Below, piece after piece: positions 33,055 through 42,628 of a stretch of 64,000 bases of DNA (position 1 is the first letter of the stretch; every line of letters starts with the position of its first letter). The DNA is from Chloroflexota bacterium. Its GTDB lineage: Bacteria > Chloroflexota > Ktedonobacteria > Ktedonobacterales > Ktedonobacteraceae. The position numbers and the translations under genes were made by a program. The notes under the pieces are model-generated. The model saw only the letters and a program-made list of their open reading frames with translations, was not told where the DNA came from and ran no database searches. The DNA is taken from assembly GCA_902810755.1 (NCBI GenBank), contig CADDYT010000002.1:62001-126000 (forward strand), written 5' to 3'.

Positions 33055-34311
33055 ATGCCAAACGTGTCGAACGAGTATGATGTATTAATCGTGGGTGGGG
33101 GGCCTGCGGGCCTGGCCGCCGCCGAAGCTGCCGCGCGGGGCGGGGCGAAAACACTGGTGTTGGAGCGGCAGAACGAGATTGGCTACCCGGTGCATACGAG
33201 CGGCGGGAGCTGGGTCAGCGATATGCAGGCGCTGGGCATTCCAGAGCATCTTTACCACCCCATCAATAAGGTATTTTTCCTCTCGCCAGGGCGGGAAGTG
33301 CCTCTGTTCTATAACCCCGCCGTTGCCTGCGTCCTCGATGTGCGCGGCGTCTACCAGCATCTTGCCGGGCGGGCCGTTGCCGCCGGAGCGACCTTGCGCG
33401 TGCGCCATACCGTCGAGCAGACCCTGCTGGAAGATGGTCGTGTAGTAGGCGTGACGGCGAAGAATCATGTCGGCGAGCGTCTCACCCTGCGCGCGCAGAT
33501 AACAATCGACGCCAGCGGCTTCTCGCGCCACGTTGGGGTGCGCACAGAGATGGGCAAGGCGTTTCACCGTTATGGTTACGGGGCTGAATACGATCTGTAT
33601 GCGCCGAACTATCCGCAGGATGAACTGTACCTTATTATGGGCAGCAAATACGCGCCGCGCGGCTATGCCTGGGCTTTCCCCAGAGGCAACGGGCGCGTGC
33701 GTCTGGGCGTGGGCGTGCTGCATCCCGATAGCGAAGAGGACGCCCGCGCCTACCTGGACAGCATCATGCGTGACATTCCACAGCTTGCCACGCGGTTCAA
33801 AGATGCCAGCCCTATCGAATACCACACGGGTCTGTTTCCTTCCGAGGGGCCGCTTGAACGGTTCTCCCGCGATGGCCTGCTGCTGGCGGGAGACGCGGGT
33901 GGTCATGGCTCGACGCTGGTGGGTGAGGGCATTCGCTTCGCCATCTATTCCGGGCAGATGGCGGGTCAGGTCGCTGCCGAAGCGATCAAAGCGGGGAATG
34001 TCTCTGCCGCTTTCCTGTCGCGCTTTGACCGCAAATGGCGCGCGCGCTTCGGGCGTGATATGGATATCGCCTACATGATTAACAAACACATCGCGCAGTA
34101 CAGCGATGAGAAATGGGATGACGCGCTTGATCTGATGAAGCGGCTCACGCCTGCTCAGGTGGCGCAGGCGCTGCGTGGCGATTTCAGTGCGGGCCTCGTC
34201 GTGGGCGTGCTGGCGCGCAACCCTGGCCTCGTCGCCACCGGTGGTAAAAAGTTTCTCGACCGCATGCTGGAACGCATCAACAGGCCAACCCTGCAAGCGG
34301 TTGAGGGGTAG
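33055..34311 (+). CDS. Geranylgeranyl-reductase-family flavoprotein
   Basis: A 418-residue FAD protein; ATG 33055 follows AGAAGGAT. It has VLIVGGGPAGLAAAEAAARGG, the conserved P/H region GYPVHTSGGSW, PRGYAWAFPRG and GLLLAGDAGGHGSTLVGEGI, all typical of the family that reduces isoprenoid double bonds in chlorophyll, lipids or quinones. In a bacterium without photosynthesis genes in view a menaquinone or lipid isoprenoid is the likelier substrate. The C-terminal 80 residues are helical. It precedes a small redox protein by 95 bp. Confidence 0.85.
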   Translation: MPNVSNEYDVLIVGGGPAGLAAAEAAARGGAKTLVLERQNEIGYPVHTSGGSWVSDMQALGIPEHLYHPINKVFFLSPGREVPLFYNPAVACVLDVRGVYQHLAGRAVAAGATLRVRHTVEQTLLEDGRVVGVTAKNHVGERLTLRAQITIDASGFSRHVGVRTEMGKAFHRYGYGAEYDLYAPNYPQDELYLIMGSKYAPRGYAWAFPRGNGRVRLGVGVLHPDSEEDARAYLDSIMRDIPQLATRFKDASPIEYHTGLFPSEGPLERFSRDGLLLAGDAGGHGSTLVGEGIRFAIYSGQMAGQVAAEAIKAGNVSAAFLSRFDRKWRARFGRDMDIAYMINKHIAQYSDEKWDDALDLMKRLTPAQVAQALRGDFSAGLVVGVLARNPGLVATGGKKFLDRMLERINRPTLQAVEG

Positions 34312-34348
34312 TATGCCCGGTTGGGAATACGCGGCGCGCAGTGGGTGT

Positions 34349-34388
34349 TTCAGTAGGTAGGAAGTAATATCTAATCCTACCTACTGAA
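34349..34388. repeat. Inverted repeat just upstream of the mycoredoxin-like gene
   Basis: TTCAGTAGGTAGGA (34349-34362) and TCCTACCTACTGAA (34375-34388) form a perfect 14-bp stem around a 12-nt loop, ending where the ribosome site AAGGAG begins. It may be an operator or an RNA hairpin controlling translation of the next gene. Confidence 0.6.
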
Positions 34389-34406
34389 GGAGTATTTGCG
34401 CCGAAC

Positions 34407-34676
34407 ATGCAAACAACAGGTACCTCAGCCGAGACACAGGAAATCATCAAGATGTACGCCACCACCTGGTGCGGCGATTGCCGCCGGGCCAAACGCTGGT
34501 TTGATTCGCAGGGCATCCCCTACGAGTATATCAATATCGAAGAGGATCCCGATGCGGCGGCCTTTGTGATGAAGGTTAATGGTGGTATGCGCAGTGTCCC
34601 GACCATCATCTTTCCCGATGGTTCCGTTCTCGTCGAGCCTGGCACGCGCGAACTGGCCGCAAAGTTTGCAAAATAG
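34407..34676 (+). CDS. Mycoredoxin/glutaredoxin-like thiol protein
   Basis: An 89-residue thioredoxin-fold protein with a WCGDC active site (near residues 21-25), a cis-Pro in RSVPTIIF and the glutaredoxin-type GTREL. Single-domain proteins of this shape reduce mixed disulphides of low-molecular-weight thiols or arsenate reductases. The two-Cys motif and short length fit the mycoredoxin group. ATG 34407 is 14 bases after AAGGAG, slightly distant. It is followed by a strong terminator. Confidence 0.85.
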   Translation: MQTTGTSAETQEIIKMYATTWCGDCRRAKRWFDSQGIPYEYINIEEDPDAAAFVMKVNGGMRSVPTIIFPDGSVLVEPGTRELAAKFAK

Positions 34677-34694
34677 TCTCATACGTGCCATAAT

Positions 34695-34730
34695 GATGAC
34701 GCCCCCGCAATCGTGGGGGCGTCATCTTTT
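34695..34730 (+). terminator. Rho-independent terminator
   Basis: GATGACGCCCCC and GGGGGCGTCATC form a perfect 12-bp stem with an 8-nt loop, followed by TTTT, 18 bp after the mycoredoxin-like stop. Confidence 0.9.
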
Positions 34731-34769
34731 GTCTTATCTGGCTTTTGTTCATTATGCCATCCATTGTCC

Positions 34770-34854
34770 GTGTCATGCGGAGCGGCAGCGAGGCATCTGA
34801 GTGAGCATGCTTTGCCTGTGGTGGCCTTAGATGCTTCGCTGCTCAGCATGGCAC
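34770..34854. repeat. Palindromic repeat element, copy B
   Basis: Arms 34770-34798 (GTGTCATGCGGAGCGG start) and 34829-34854, with a 3-bp deletion in the right arm, flank a 30-bp loop ending GGTGGCCTT. It ends 19 bp before the start of the decarboxylase gene. Confidence 0.85.
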
Positions 34855-34873
34855 GGGCCAGAGGATTCTCACT

Positions 34874-36367
34874 ATGCAAGAACATACACCACTCGATAGC
34901 GCGCAGCAAGCGTCGGCAACGGGCGATATGCACCCGGAAGACTTTCGCCGCTATGGACACCAGGTTGTGGACTGGATCGCCGATTACCTGTCCAGTGTTG
35001 GCGACTACCCGGTGCTATCACAGGTTGCCCCCGGCGACATTCGTCACGCGCTGCCCGCGCAGCCGCCGGAGCAACCGGAGGCAATGGAGATCATCCTCTC
35101 CGACGTTGACCGTGTGTTGATGCCCGGCATAACGCACTGGAACTCGCCCGGGTTCATGGCCTATTTTGGCATCACCGGCTCCGGCCCCGGCATTCTCGGC
35201 GAGATGCTCTCCGGCGCGCTGAACATTAACGCCATGCTCTGGCGCACTTCTCCGGCGGCGACAGAACTGGAGCAGGTGACGCTTGACTGGCTGCGCCAGA
35301 TGCTTGGTTTGCCGCGTCCGCTCTTTGGCGTCATCAACGATACCGCTTCCTCTGGCGTCCTCTACGCCCTTGCTGCCGCACGTGAAGCCATTCCCGATCT
35401 GCACATTCGCCAGCAGGGCATGTCTGGCCGCTCCGAGGTGCCGCGCCTGCGGTATTACGCTTCGCAGGAGGCGCACTCCTCGGTTGAAAAAGCTGGTATC
35501 GTGCTGGGCGTCGGGCAGGCAGGGCTGCGCAAGATCGGCGTGGATAGCGAATTTCGCCTGGATGTGGCCGAACTTGAGCGCGCCATTCAGGAAGATATTG
35601 CCGCCGGTATTCGCCCGTTCGCCGTTGTGGCCACCGTTGGCACCACCTCCACCACCAGCATTGACCCGGTGCCGCAGATCGCCGATGTCTGCGAACGCTA
35701 TGGCCTCTGGCTGCACGTTGATGGAGCCTATGGCGGTTCCGCCGCCGTCGCGCCAGAGATGCGCCCGGTGCTGGCAGGCTGCGAGCGTGCCGATAGCTTG
35801 ATCGTCAACCCGCACAAATGGCTCTTTACCCCCATCGATTGTAGCGTCTTCTACACACGCAAGCCCGATGTGGTCAAAGCCGCCTTCAGTCTGGTACCTG
35901 AATACCTGCGCAACGCCGAAAGTATGGGCGATGAAGTTCCCAACCTGATGGATTATGGCACCTCGCTGGGCCGCCGCTTCCGCTCGCTCAAGCTCTGGAT
36001 GGTGATGCGCTACTTTGGCGAGGAGGGCCTGGCCGCCCGCATTCGCGAACATATCCGCCTGGGCCAGTTCGTCGCGCGCCGGGTGGACGAAGCGCCGGAC
36101 TTCGAGCGCATGGCTCCCACGCCGTTCAGCACCGTCTGTTTCCGCGCTCATCCACGCGGGATGGATGACGAGGCCGCGCTGGAAAGCCTGAACGAGCGCA
36201 TCATGAATCGCATCAACGCGACCGGCCATTTCTTCCTTTCCCATACGAAATTGCGCGGCAAATATACCATTCGTATCGCCATCGGCAACCTGCACACCAC
36301 CGAGCAGGACGTGCGCAATCTCTGGCAAGAATTGCAAGCTGCCCTGCTCGCCGAACTTGCGGCGTGA
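34874..36367 (+). CDS. PLP-dependent group II (aromatic) amino-acid decarboxylase
   Basis: A 497-residue enzyme with the PLP lysine in NPHKWLF (Lys315), HVDGAYGGSA before it, and GITHWNSPGFMAYF near the N-terminus. Length and motifs fit aromatic-L-amino-acid (tyrosine/tryptophan/DOPA) decarboxylases more than glutamate decarboxylase. The product would be a trace amine. ATG 34874 has AGAGGA before it, inside the sequence next to repeat copy B. It is 54 bp before the cysteine desulfurase start. Confidence 0.9.
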   Translation: MQEHTPLDSAQQASATGDMHPEDFRRYGHQVVDWIADYLSSVGDYPVLSQVAPGDIRHALPAQPPEQPEAMEIILSDVDRVLMPGITHWNSPGFMAYFGITGSGPGILGEMLSGALNINAMLWRTSPAATELEQVTLDWLRQMLGLPRPLFGVINDTASSGVLYALAAAREAIPDLHIRQQGMSGRSEVPRLRYYASQEAHSSVEKAGIVLGVGQAGLRKIGVDSEFRLDVAELERAIQEDIAAGIRPFAVVATVGTTSTTSIDPVPQIADVCERYGLWLHVDGAYGGSAAVAPEMRPVLAGCERADSLIVNPHKWLFTPIDCSVFYTRKPDVVKAAFSLVPEYLRNAESMGDEVPNLMDYGTSLGRRFRSLKLWMVMRYFGEEGLAARIREHIRLGQFVARRVDEAPDFERMAPTPFSTVCFRAHPRGMDDEAALESLNERIMNRINATGHFFLSHTKLRGKYTIRIAIGNLHTTEQDVRNLWQELQAALLAELAA

Positions 36368-36421
36368 AGGGAGCGTGGTTTGAGGCAACCCATGTTAGCG
36401 CAGGAAGAGAGGAAGAAAGAA

Positions 36422-37594
36422 ATGATGGTATCGCACCTGGGGCTTATAGGCCGCCCTGTCTATCTCGATTATAACGCAACCACCCCGGTTGACCCGGCGG
36501 TATTCCAGGCCATGCTGCAATGCCTCGCCTATCGGTTTGGCAACCCATCGAGTACCCATCGCTACGGACAGGACGCTCAGGAAGTTATCGCTGTGGCTCG
36601 CCAGCAGGTGGCCGCTTTGCTGGATTGCCAGGCCGACGAAATTACGTTTACCGGTGGCGGCTCTGAAAGTGATAACCTTGCCGTTCGCGGCGTTGGCCTG
36701 GCGCAGCAGGCGCAGGGACGAGGCAACCACATCATTACGCAGGTGACAGAACACCCGGCGGTTCTCAATACCTGTCGCGCCCTTGAACGCCTGCACGGCT
36801 TTCGCGTCACCTATCTGCCCGTTGATGGCTACGGGCGCGTTGATCCCGCAGATGTTGAGAAGGCTATCGACGAACAGACCGTTCTCGTTACCATCATGCA
36901 TGCCAATAACGAAACCGGCACAGTGCAGCCCATCGCGGAAATCGCCGAAATTGCTCACCGGCATGGCGCGCTTATGCACACCGACGCCGCGCAGTCGGTG
37001 GGCAAGCTGCCCGTGCGCGTCGCTGATCTGGGGGTTGATCTGCTCACGATTGCCGGGCATAAACTCTACGCCCCCAAAGGGATTGGCGCGCTCTACGTCC
37101 GACAGGGTGTGGAACTGGAGCCGGTGATCTATGGCGGCGGCCAGGAAGGCGGACGACGTGCCGGTACGGAGAATACTCCCTACATTGTCGCCCTGGGTGC
37201 CGCCTGCCAGCTAGCACAGGAGCGGCTCGCGGAAGACATGCCGCGCATTCAAAGCCTGCGCGATCTGCTTCAGGCTGAGCTGGAGCAGCGCCTTCCCGGT
37301 CGTATCTCGCTCAACGGCCATCCCACCGAACGCCTGCCCAACACGCTCAACATCAGTATCGCAGGCGTCAGCGGCGAGGCGGTGCTGGCGGCAGCGCCGG
37401 AGATTGCCAGTTCCACCGGCTCGGCCTGTCACGAAGGCAATACTGAGCCATCCGCCGTTCTTATGGCGATGGGCCTCTCCCGCGAACGCGCCCTCGGCGC
37501 CTTGCGCCTCACCCTCGGTCGCTGGACGGCGGAAATCGATGTCGAGTGGGCCGCAAGATTGCTCGCGCGCACGGTGAACAGGCTGAGTTCATGA
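36422..37594 (+). CDS. Cysteine desulfurase (NifS/IscS family)
   Basis: A 390-residue PLP enzyme; ATG 36422 follows AGAGGAAG. It has the PLP lysine in AGHKLYAPKG (Lys214), the nucleophile in STGSACHEG (Cys336), LDYNATTPVDP near the N-terminus and ANNETGTVQP. It removes sulfur from cysteine for iron-sulfur clusters or thio-modifications. No iscU, sufU or thiI is adjacent. The motif around the nucleophile is that of the IscS/NifS group, not SufS. It is 54 bp downstream of the decarboxylase and probably co-transcribed. Confidence 0.93.
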   Translation: MMVSHLGLIGRPVYLDYNATTPVDPAVFQAMLQCLAYRFGNPSSTHRYGQDAQEVIAVARQQVAALLDCQADEITFTGGGSESDNLAVRGVGLAQQAQGRGNHIITQVTEHPAVLNTCRALERLHGFRVTYLPVDGYGRVDPADVEKAIDEQTVLVTIMHANNETGTVQPIAEIAEIAHRHGALMHTDAAQSVGKLPVRVADLGVDLLTIAGHKLYAPKGIGALYVRQGVELEPVIYGGGQEGGRRAGTENTPYIVALGAACQLAQERLAEDMPRIQSLRDLLQAELEQRLPGRISLNGHPTERLPNTLNISIAGVSGEAVLAAAPEIASSTGSACHEGNTEPSAVLMAMGLSRERALGALRLTLGRWTAEIDVEWAARLLARTVNRLSS

Positions 37595-37732
37595 TCTGTG
37601 AGGAACTAACCCGGACATAGGGACACGTAGCCTCGTTGTGGTAAAATAGAAGAAGGTTCTTGATGATTGTTGACCGGGCGAACAGACGATTTTCGGAAGG
37701 CTATCTGTGAAATGAAATGAGGGAGCCTGAAC

Positions 37733-38929
37733 ATGACGATGAGTGAGTCCAGGACGCCAAAATCCGCTCCTCCTGCCCTGGAGAACCCCGAATTGCTGGC
37801 CTATCGGGCTGAATTTCCCATCCTGCAAAACAAGACGTATCTGAATAGTTGCTCGCTGGGCGCGCTTTCAGACCGCTCTATGCGCGGACTGGAAGAGTTC
37901 ATGCAGATGTGGAATGCATGGGGGGCGCATGCATGGTATGATATCTGGCTGGGTGAGATTGCGAAAGTGAAACAGAAGTTCGCGAAAATTATCGGCGCGC
38001 AGCCCCATGAAATCGCCATTGCTCCCAATGTCTCCACCGCGTTAAGCTCCATTGCCGCCTCTCTCGATTACACGAAGCGTAACAAAGTCGTGGTAGGCGA
38101 TATGGATTTTCCCACCGTTCCCTATCAATGGCTGGTCAAGCAGCGCCTGGGCGTTGAAGTCTGCTTTGTGGAGAGTCCAGATCGCATCTATACGCCGCCG
38201 GAATTGTTTGAAGGCGCCGTTGACGATAGAACGGCTCTTGTGGCTACCTCGCGTGTCTTTTACACCAGCGGCTATATTCAGGATGTGCGGGCCGTCGCCG
38301 ATATTGCTCATAAACACGGCGCATACATCCTGGTCGATGATTACCAGGGAACCGGTCAGATTCCCATCGATGTCAACGCGCTTGATATCGACTTTCTGGT
38401 CTCCGGCACTCTCAAATGGCTGATGGGCGGCCCCGGTCTGGCTTTTGTCTATGTGCGTGAAGGGCTGATTCCGAAATTAGAGCCGACCATCACGGGCTGG
38501 TTTGGTCACAAAGACCAGTTCGATTTTAAGCCGCGCACATTTGAATATCGTACCGATGCCGCCCGCGTCGAGCTTGGCACGCCCGCTGTGCCAACCATCT
38601 ACACGGCGAACGGCGGCATGGATATTGTGCTGGAAATTAGCGTCGAGCGCATTTGCGAGCGCACGCGCTACCTGACCAATGACCTGGTCGCCCGCGCCCG
38701 CGAACACGGCTGGAAGGTGCGCGCCCCGCAGGAGCCGGAGCGGCGCAGCTCCATCGTCATGCTGGAAATGGAACGCCCCCATGATATCGTCGAGGCCCTC
38801 ATCAACCGCAACATCATCACCGATTCGCGCCCCGGTTTGTTGCGCATCTCCCCGTATTTTTATAATACGATAGAGGAAAATGCTCTGGTGATTGATGCTA
38901 TTGCAGAGATACTCGAAGGGAAGAAGTAG
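37733..38929 (+). CDS. Class V aminotransferase-fold PLP enzyme
   Basis: A 398-residue enzyme of the fold that includes kynureninases, cysteine desulfurases and isopenicillin N epimerase. The PLP lysine is in VSGTLKWLMGGPG, the Asp in YILVDDYQGTGQ. The absence of a cysteine loop at the C-terminus argues against desulfurase activity. ATG 37733 follows GAGGGAG. It sits next to the cysteine desulfurase and a zinc-ribbon gene without sharing an obvious pathway. Substrate unknown. Confidence 0.85.
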   Translation: MTMSESRTPKSAPPALENPELLAYRAEFPILQNKTYLNSCSLGALSDRSMRGLEEFMQMWNAWGAHAWYDIWLGEIAKVKQKFAKIIGAQPHEIAIAPNVSTALSSIAASLDYTKRNKVVVGDMDFPTVPYQWLVKQRLGVEVCFVESPDRIYTPPELFEGAVDDRTALVATSRVFYTSGYIQDVRAVADIAHKHGAYILVDDYQGTGQIPIDVNALDIDFLVSGTLKWLMGGPGLAFVYVREGLIPKLEPTITGWFGHKDQFDFKPRTFEYRTDAARVELGTPAVPTIYTANGGMDIVLEISVERICERTRYLTNDLVARAREHGWKVRAPQEPERRSSIVMLEMERPHDIVEALINRNIITDSRPGLLRISPYFYNTIEENALVIDAIAEILEGKK

Positions 38930-38962
38930 CATATCAGTTTTGTGGTCTGGAGGAGGAAACGC

Positions 38963-39349
38963 ATGTATTGTCCGAACTGCCGCGCAGAAGGCTTAGATGA
39001 TGAACTGTACTGCCGCTTTTGTGGCGCTGAACTCATGGAACATTCAACCAGCCTGGTTCCACGCAACTCCTATCTTCCTGCCGTCTTGCAGAGTCCACCA
39101 TTATCGCGCGTGGTGGCGGGCGTGGGCGCAGTCGCGGTAGGCGTCGGCCTTGAACTGTTGCGCCGTAGCCTGCTGGCTCGTCTTGAGCGGCCCCCGGCTC
39201 CGGTGGCCAACGCGCTTCCCCCCCTCAACGGGCTGAAGGATCTGCTGATGCCGCAGGAGACAAAAACAAGAACAACAAAGCTCACGCGCGGCTATGAAAT
39301 TGAGGAGACGGTGGTCTACATGCGCCGCGTCATCCGGCGCGCGCGCTAG
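38963..39349 (+). CDS. Zinc-ribbon protein, single hydrophobic segment
   Basis: A 128-residue protein; ATG 38963 follows GGAGGAGG. Two cysteine pairs at the N-terminus (MYCPNCRAEG, LYCRFCGAE) make a zinc ribbon, followed by a weakly hydrophobic Val/Ala/Gly-rich region (about 42-64) and a basic C-terminus. Such double-CxxC proteins are common in this lineage; function unknown. It is 33 bp after the class V enzyme gene. Confidence 0.8.
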   Translation: MYCPNCRAEGLDDELYCRFCGAELMEHSTSLVPRNSYLPAVLQSPPLSRVVAGVGAVAVGVGLELLRRSLLARLERPPAPVANALPPLNGLKDLLMPQETKTRTTKLTRGYEIEETVVYMRRVIRRAR

Positions 39350-39423
39350 GCCAGCAACTCACTCGCTCACCGGCTGAGCAACTTTTCTCACCGTCCTGTT
39401 AGTCTGTCGTTTGAGTATGCCTT

Positions 39424-40383
39424 ATGGCGCTGGTATTGCGTGAAAACGATGTACGCCGCCTGCTGACCATGCCCGACACTATACGGGTGCTGGAGCAGGC
39501 TTTTGGCGCGTTAGCAGAAGGGATGGCGACGAACCGACCGCGTAACCGTCTGGTTATTCAGCGTGGCGTTTTGAATGTACTGGCTGCTGCCGCGCCTACC
39601 CTGGGCGTCATGGGCTTCAAAACCTACACCGCCTTCCACGAGGGCGTGCGCTACGTGGTCATGCTCTTTAGCTCCCAGGACGGCAAACTGCTCTCTCTTA
39701 TCGAAGCTGACTGGCTGGGGCGTATGCGCACGGGCGGCGCCAGTGGCCTGGCAACGAAATATCTGGCGCGCTCCGATGCAACAACTGTCGGCCTGATCGG
39801 CGCGGGCAATCAGGCGGCGATGCAGTTGATGGGTGTGTGTGCTGTGCGCTCGATTACCGCCGTCTCCGTCTATAGCCGCCGGACGCACGAGCGGGAGGTG
39901 TTCTGTGAAGAGATGTCTCGCCTGCTCCACATTCCGGTGCGACCTGTTGCCTCGGCCCGCGAGGCGGTCGGGCTTGCCGATATCGTGATTACCGCCACGA
40001 CTTCGCCGGAGCCGGTGTTGCGCGGCGAGTGGCTCAAACCCGGCAGCCACGTCAATGCTATTGGCTCCAACTGGCCTCAGCGGCGCGAAATTGACTTCTC
40101 GGCGTTACAACGCAGCTATCTCATCGTTACTGATTCAAAAGAGCAGGCCCGCGCCGAGGCCGGAGACCTGATTATTCCTGCTAACGAGGGCCTTTTTGAC
40201 TGGAATCTTGTCTTTGAACTCTCAGATGTTGTCGGTGGGCGGGGTCCACAGCGCGAATTGCCCGACGATATCACGCTGTATAAAGGTCTGGGTATCGCGC
40301 TCGAAGACGTTGCGACAGCGGCCCACGTCTATAACCAGGCATTAAAACAAGGCGTGGGGCAGGAACTTCCGCTACTTTCTTGA
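39424..40383 (+). CDS. Ornithine cyclodeaminase/mu-crystallin family protein
   Basis: A 319-residue NAD(P)-dependent enzyme. LRENDVRRLLTMPD, the substrate lysine region GFKTYT, LIEADWLGRMRTGGASGLA and the dinucleotide motif VGLIGAGNQAAMQL are characteristic. Members are ornithine cyclodeaminases, alanine dehydrogenases or imine reductases; NAIGSNWPQRREI favours the general family. The start ATG 39424 has no clear ribosome site. Ornithine carbamoyltransferase is encoded 4 kb away, but no direct link is seen. Confidence 0.87.
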   Translation: MALVLRENDVRRLLTMPDTIRVLEQAFGALAEGMATNRPRNRLVIQRGVLNVLAAAAPTLGVMGFKTYTAFHEGVRYVVMLFSSQDGKLLSLIEADWLGRMRTGGASGLATKYLARSDATTVGLIGAGNQAAMQLMGVCAVRSITAVSVYSRRTHEREVFCEEMSRLLHIPVRPVASAREAVGLADIVITATTSPEPVLRGEWLKPGSHVNAIGSNWPQRREIDFSALQRSYLIVTDSKEQARAEAGDLIIPANEGLFDWNLVFELSDVVGGRGPQRELPDDITLYKGLGIALEDVATAAHVYNQALKQGVGQELPLLS

Positions 40384-40396
40384 TCGGTTGAGGCAA

Positions 40397-41701
40397 ATGA
40401 TGGATACGTCGTTACGACACAGGCAGGGCAACCATGCCCGCCTGCTCATGTCCTTTCTATCGCTGCTCTGCCTGCTGCTCCTTCTCGTGATCGGGCTGGC
40501 TGCCTGCGCGCCTGATACGGGCATCTTTGGCGGTAACTGGCAGACAACAGGCTTGCAGCATGCGCATATCCGCACGCTGGAAGTCGATCCCAACAACCCG
40601 CAGACGCTCTACGCTGGAGATGAGCAAAACGGCGTCTACACCTCGTCCGATGCTGGCGCGCACTGGACGCAGAGCAGCGTTGGCCTGCCCTCACCGGTCT
40701 ACGTCCACGCTCTCTCGTTCGATACCAGCGGCAAAAAGCTCTACGCCGCTACCGACGCAGGCATCTTTGTCAGTATAGACGGCGGCCATCAATGGCAGGC
40801 GGCAGGCAAGATTGGCACGGCTCCCGGCGAACTGCCGGCCGATACGTATACCTCGCTTGCCTTCGCGGCGAAAGCTCCCTACAGCATCTATGCCGGTACA
40901 GCGCAGCACGGCGTCTTTGTCAGTAACGATGGCGGCACAACCTGGGCGGCTGCCAGTACCGGCCTGCCCCCTGGCGCTGCTATTAATGACCTGATGTTTG
41001 ATAGCATAACGAACCAGCTCTGGGCGGCTACGGCTCAGGGCATCTATCGCTCGGACAATGGGGCAGCAAACTGGCGCGCTCTCAACAACGGCCTGCCTGC
41101 CGGTCTCAGCATCAATGCAGTCCAACCGGCTGATGTGGCCGGTGGCCTCAGCGGCCTGGTTTACGCTGCCAGCAATCACGGCTTTTTTCTCTCGCAGGAC
41201 GGCGGCGCGCACTGGGCCGCCAGCGAGGAATCGTTGCAGGCTATCCATATCTACACCGTGCTGGCCGATTTCCGCAGCACCAACGGCACCACTGCCTACA
41301 TCGGCACCAGCATTGGCGCGTTTCGCAGCGACGATAGCGGCGAAAACTGGGGTAGTATCGCCACCGGTCTGCCGCGCGGTGAGGCCATCTACGCGCTGAT
41401 TATCGGCGGTCTCAACAACTCCCAGCTCTACGCCGCCACCGACGCTGACGGCGTCTACATCTTCCCTGGCAGTAGCAACGGCCTCAACATCGGCCACCTC
41501 TGGCCTCTCCTGCTCATTGCCGCCCTCTTCATTCTCCTCTACGCCCTCATCAGCCGCACGCGCAGGCGCACCCTTCTGCAAGTCAACAGCCGCTTCGAGC
41601 CGCGCGAACCCGAAGAACCCGAAGAGGATGAAGGGAATAAGGCTGAGCCGGAGCCACCGGTCAGGCACGGGCCGACGGATGAGTCGCGTGAGGAAACGTA
41701 G
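40397..41701 (+). CDS. BNR/Ycf48-type propeller lipoprotein with C-terminal anchor
   Basis: A 434-residue secreted protein. The signal peptide (about 17-37) ends in a lipobox LAAC (Cys near 37). Seven or so repeats follow with LYAGDEQNGVYTSSDAGAHW, the BNR/sortilin-like asp-box pattern (S-x-D-x-G-x-x-W). A membrane segment lies near the C-terminus (about 367-387, LWPLLLIAALFILLYALIS), followed by an acidic tail. A lipid anchor plus a second membrane span is odd, and the cytoplasmic tail could contact a partner. ATG 40397 follows TGAGG. Confidence 0.82.
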   Translation: MMDTSLRHRQGNHARLLMSFLSLLCLLLLLVIGLAACAPDTGIFGGNWQTTGLQHAHIRTLEVDPNNPQTLYAGDEQNGVYTSSDAGAHWTQSSVGLPSPVYVHALSFDTSGKKLYAATDAGIFVSIDGGHQWQAAGKIGTAPGELPADTYTSLAFAAKAPYSIYAGTAQHGVFVSNDGGTTWAAASTGLPPGAAINDLMFDSITNQLWAATAQGIYRSDNGAANWRALNNGLPAGLSINAVQPADVAGGLSGLVYAASNHGFFLSQDGGAHWAASEESLQAIHIYTVLADFRSTNGTTAYIGTSIGAFRSDDSGENWGSIATGLPRGEAIYALIIGGLNNSQLYAATDADGVYIFPGSSNGLNIGHLWPLLLIAALFILLYALISRTRRRTLLQVNSRFEPREPEEPEEDEGNKAEPEPPVRHGPTDESREET

Positions 41702-41710
41702 GTAAATAAC

Positions 41711-42628
41711 TCAACCATCATCTTGCATCAGCCACTCCATAATGCTGCGAATGTTGTGTTCGTGCGCCCAGGTGTAGTAGGTGCGGTCGATGGCTGCATC
41801 TGGCGGGACAACGGCATCGAGCGGGTAGCCGATCAGTTGTGAGGCGTGTTCGAGTTCTCCGGTTGTGGGCGTGTGGGTGGCGAGCAGCGCGCGGCTGCGG
41901 CGCTCGATCTGGCGCAGATAGGCCAGGTTCTCGTCAATCAGGGTGGGGCTGCTGCTGTTGCCGTGCGAGCAGAGGACGCGCCGGGCTTGCAGGGCCTGCA
42001 AACGTTCCAGCGTATCGAACATGGGTTGCACGCCTTCCGGGCCTTCGAGGCCGGGCAGAGGGTACTCTACAGCGTCAAAAGCCAGCAGCAGGCGCAGTTC
42101 GGGAAGCCATGCCGCAATATGATCGGCATGATGCCCCGGCGCCGGTAGCAGTTCGATGGTCAGGTCGCCGCCGTGAATCGTGCATAGCTGGCTAAAGGTG
42201 AGCGTGGGCGGGACGAGCGCGACCGAGGCAAAGATGGGATAACGCTGCCGGTAGTCTGCCAGTTCGGCTTTTGCCTCCTCTGAAAGCAGGCGGGTGCGGC
42301 AGTAATCGTGAGCAAGAATGGGCGCGGCCTGTGCGCCGGTAAAGTACGCATTGCCCCAGCTGTGATCCCAGTCGGCGTGGCTGTTGACGACCAGCACCTG
42401 TCGTCCGTTCAGCGCCTTGCGAACGTACTCTTCCTGCATCATTGCCGCCGCGTCTTCCGGGCGCAGCAACGTATCAAGGGTAACCACGTAGCGGTCGGTA
42501 ATCACCACGTAAGCGTCGACTTCCATACCGTCAAATTCCCCTTCGGCGGCAAAAAAGCTGCGAAAGACCCGTACCCGGTCATCGCCGCTCAACTCAGGAA
42601 TAGCGGTCACGCTTGCTGCTTCTGGCAT
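41711..42628 (-). CDS. MBL-fold metallohydrolase
   Basis: A 305-residue metallo-beta-lactamase-fold protein; start ATG 42628. The metal motif is VNSHADWDHSWGNAYF (HxDxDH type, with N-S before it), with His in LPAPGHHADHIAAW and VLCSHGNSSS. Members hydrolyse thioesters, lactones or phosphodiesters; no more specific call can be made. It is convergent with the propeller lipoprotein and downstream of a small membrane protein gene. Confidence 0.85.
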   Translation of the reverse strand: MPEAASVTAIPELSGDDRVRVFRSFFAAEGEFDGMEVDAYVVITDRYVVTLDTLLRPEDAAAMMQEEYVRKALNGRQVLVVNSHADWDHSWGNAYFTGAQAAPILAHDYCRTRLLSEEAKAELADYRQRYPIFASVALVPPTLTFSQLCTIHGGDLTIELLPAPGHHADHIAAWLPELRLLLAFDAVEYPLPGLEGPEGVQPMFDTLERLQALQARRVLCSHGNSSSPTLIDENLAYLRQIERRSRALLATHTPTTGELEHASQLIGYPLDAVVPPDAAIDRTYYTWAHEHNIRSIMEWLMQDDG

